Shown here: one piece after another, positions 33,939-35,066 of the stretch
Layout of the letters: every line of letters starts with the position of its first letter
Numbering within the stretch: position 1 is the first letter of the stretch
NCBI GenBank assembly: GCA_964480425.1
Contig: CAYZPY010000008.1
Location: 1-35,066 of the forward strand
Length of the DNA stretch: 35,066 bases
Origin: CAYYMD01 sp964480425
Lineage (GTDB): Bacteria > Planctomycetota > Phycisphaerae > SM23-33
Reading direction: 5' to 3'
Position numbers and translations under genes: made by a program
The notes under the pieces: model-generated
Told to the model about the DNA's origin: nothing
Databases searched by the model: none
Seen by the model: only the letters and a program-made list of their open reading frames with translations

Positions 33939-33944
33939 TATAAT
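33939..33944 (+). promoter_or_regulatory. TATAAT box and short open frame before the PAS gene
   Basis: A perfect TATAAT, 12 nt before an ATG at 33956 that opens a 15-codon frame ending in TGA at 34001-34003. That frame is in register with the PAS gene starting at 34019. It could be a leader peptide or chance. Confidence 0.25.
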
Positions 33945-34018
33945 CATAAAGTCATATGGCCCATGGTCGGGGGCATATGTTTTACGAACGCTTCCTTGAG
34001 TGAAAGCAGAGCCGGACT

Positions 34019-35066
34019 ATGGCCGGAACCAGGAATTCTAAATCCAAAAACGGCGCGGCTGCGGAGGTGGACTCGCTGCTTGCGACGATATCCAGACTCA
34101 AGGACGCCAACAAGCACCTACGCGATGCGCTTGACGAGTCTGGTCGTCGCGGCCAAGAGCAGCGGGATTACTACGTATCCGTGGTAGAGCGTGCCGCCGC
34201 CGACCTGTCGCAGACCGTCGATCAGCTCCACGGCGAGGTCAGCGAGAACGCGGCGACCATGCGGGAACTGGCGGCCTCGGATGCGAAACTGCGCCAGGAG
34301 CAGGAGTTACTCAATAAGGCGACGGAGCTTGTCGAGCAGGCGCACGACGCTATCATCATCAACGACGCCGAGGGTAAAATCGCGTTCTGGAACAAGGGCG
34401 CCCAGCGATTATTCGGATATTCCCGAAAGCAGGCCCTTGGTCGTGTCAGCCACGAACTGCTGGAAACGGAATTTCCCCAGCCGCTGGTCAAAATCACCGC
34501 CGACCTCATCCGCCGGGGTTACTGGGAGGGGCAACTGGTTCACAAGTGCCGCGACGGGGAGGCGGTGACGGTCGAGAGCCGCTGGGTGGTCCGCAACGAC
34601 GACCAGGGGCGACCCTCGGCCATACTCGAGATCGACCGTGACATATCCGCCGAGAAACGCGCCCGCGCGGAGATTCAGGAAACTGCCGCCCTGTTGGGCA
34701 CGATGTTCGACATAATCAACGTATGCGTGGCGTACCTGGATGCGGATTTCAATTTCATACGGGTCAACGCCGCCTACGCCGCCGCCGACGGTAAGGAGCC
34801 GGAGTTTTTCCCAGGCAAGAACCACTTCGATCTCTACCCCAACGAGGAAAACCGCGCCATCTTCCAGCAGGTCGTGGACACCGGCCGGGCCGTCACGTAC
34901 CTCGAAAAGCCGTTCATCTATCCCGCCGATCCCCAGCGCGGCACCACCTACTGGAACTGGACGCTTCGGGCGGTCAAGGACGCCTCGGGGCGGGTCAAGG
35001 GGCTTGTGCTGTCGAGCTATTTGCTTTGTAAGGATTTTTGCGGGGCTGTGGTGGTTGAAGGACACG
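34019..35066 (+). CDS. PAS-domain sensor protein, N-terminal part (runs off the window)
   Basis: At least 349 residues from the ATG at 34019, with no membrane helix at the start. A coiled-coil-like region (about 15-100) is followed by a PAS domain at about 100-215 (AHDAIIINDAEGKIAFWNKG, LFGYSRKQALG, then the PAC region with RDISAEKRARAEI). A second PAS-like domain starts at about 225 (INVCVAYLDADFNFIRVNAA, FPGKNHFDLYP, WNWTLRAVKDASGRVKGL). Such proteins usually continue into a histidine kinase or a diguanylate cyclase, which cannot be seen here. The final residues after VKGLVLSS (YLLCKDFCGAVVVEG) do not look like the usual D-x-T-E-R end of a PAS domain, and the last 50 bases may be a bad contig end. 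Confidence 0.82.
   Translation, partial: MAGTRNSKSKNGAAAEVDSLLATISRLKDANKHLRDALDESGRRGQEQRDYYVSVVERAAADLSQTVDQLHGEVSENAATMRELAASDAKLRQEQELLNKATELVEQAHDAIIINDAEGKIAFWNKGAQRLFGYSRKQALGRVSHELLETEFPQPLVKITADLIRRGYWEGQLVHKCRDGEAVTVESRWVVRNDDQGRPSAILEIDRDISAEKRARAEIQETAALLGTMFDIINVCVAYLDADFNFIRVNAAYAAADGKEPEFFPGKNHFDLYPNEENRAIFQQVVDTGRAVTYLEKPFIYPADPQRGTTYWNWTLRAVKDASGRVKGLVLSSYLLCKDFCGAVVVEGH

Noticed and set aside
1..35066. CRISPR array, tRNA, rRNA, prophage or IS element
   Set aside because: No regularly spaced repeats, cloverleaf sequences, rRNA signatures or transposase/integrase frames were recognised on either strand.

Overview
The window looks like a stretch of chromosome from a GC-rich Gram-negative bacterium, most probably a planctomycete of the Phycisphaerae type. 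Supporting clues are two ECF sigma factor operons, two proteins with pseudopilin-like tails ending near a degenerate H-X9-DG signature, an LpxA and a giant AsmA-like protein that imply an outer membrane, many secreted proteins of unknown function, and scattered single-gene transcription units. The taxonomic call is inference from gene content. A run of 10 Ns at 25367-25376 shows this is a scaffold, so genes on either side of it may not be true neighbours. The last 50 bases or so also look unreliable. No tRNA, rRNA, CRISPR array, transposase or phage gene was recognised.

Layout. 1-4.2 kb: folC (+), a YjbQ-family protein and a metallophosphoesterase (both -), and an APH-like kinase (+) divergent from the phosphoesterase. 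4.5-8.0 kb: two B12-binding radical SAM genes (-), the upstream one resembling hopanoid C-3 methylases. 8.1-10.1 kb: a secreted protein (-) divergent from a secreted five-bladed-propeller glycosidase-like protein (+). 10.3-15.3 kb: a + strand group of a FabZ-like dehydratase, a 1197-residue AsmA/YhdP-like protein with about six internal repeats, and MTA phosphorylase. 15.5-22.2 kb: a - strand block of a PIN-TRAM membrane protein, glmS, xseB, xseA and a heparinase II/III-like protein. 22.4-24.1 kb: an ECF sigma factor overlapping a gene that joins an anti-sigma-like cytoplasmic region to a pseudopilin-like exterior. 24.4-27.6 kb: lpxA, the scaffold gap, and a large secreted protein with another pseudopilin-like tail. 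27.7-28.7 kb: a lipoprotein zinc peptidase. 28.7-29.9 kb: ispH. 29.9-31.8 kb: a second ECF operon (sigma, membrane anti-sigma candidate, secreted coiled-coil protein). 32.1-33.8 kb: a small secreted-peptide candidate and a secreted MsrB-MsrA fusion broken by a frameshift. 34.0 kb to the end: the start of a PAS sensor protein.

How the genes fit together. Several serve the cell envelope: GlmS (GlcN-6-P for peptidoglycan and lipid A), LpxA (first lipid A step), FabZ-like (acyl chains), AsmA-like (lipid transport between membranes) and IspH (isoprenoid precursors for lipid carriers and possibly hopanoids). Two ECF sigma factors with membrane partners and the secreted Msr fusion suggest envelope or oxidative stress sensing. 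The most unusual points are the sigma factor paired with a pseudopilin-like partner, a recurrent leaderless-style promoter geometry (a TATAAT-like box 5-8 nt before the start codon, without Shine-Dalgarno) and the repeat architecture of the AsmA-like protein.
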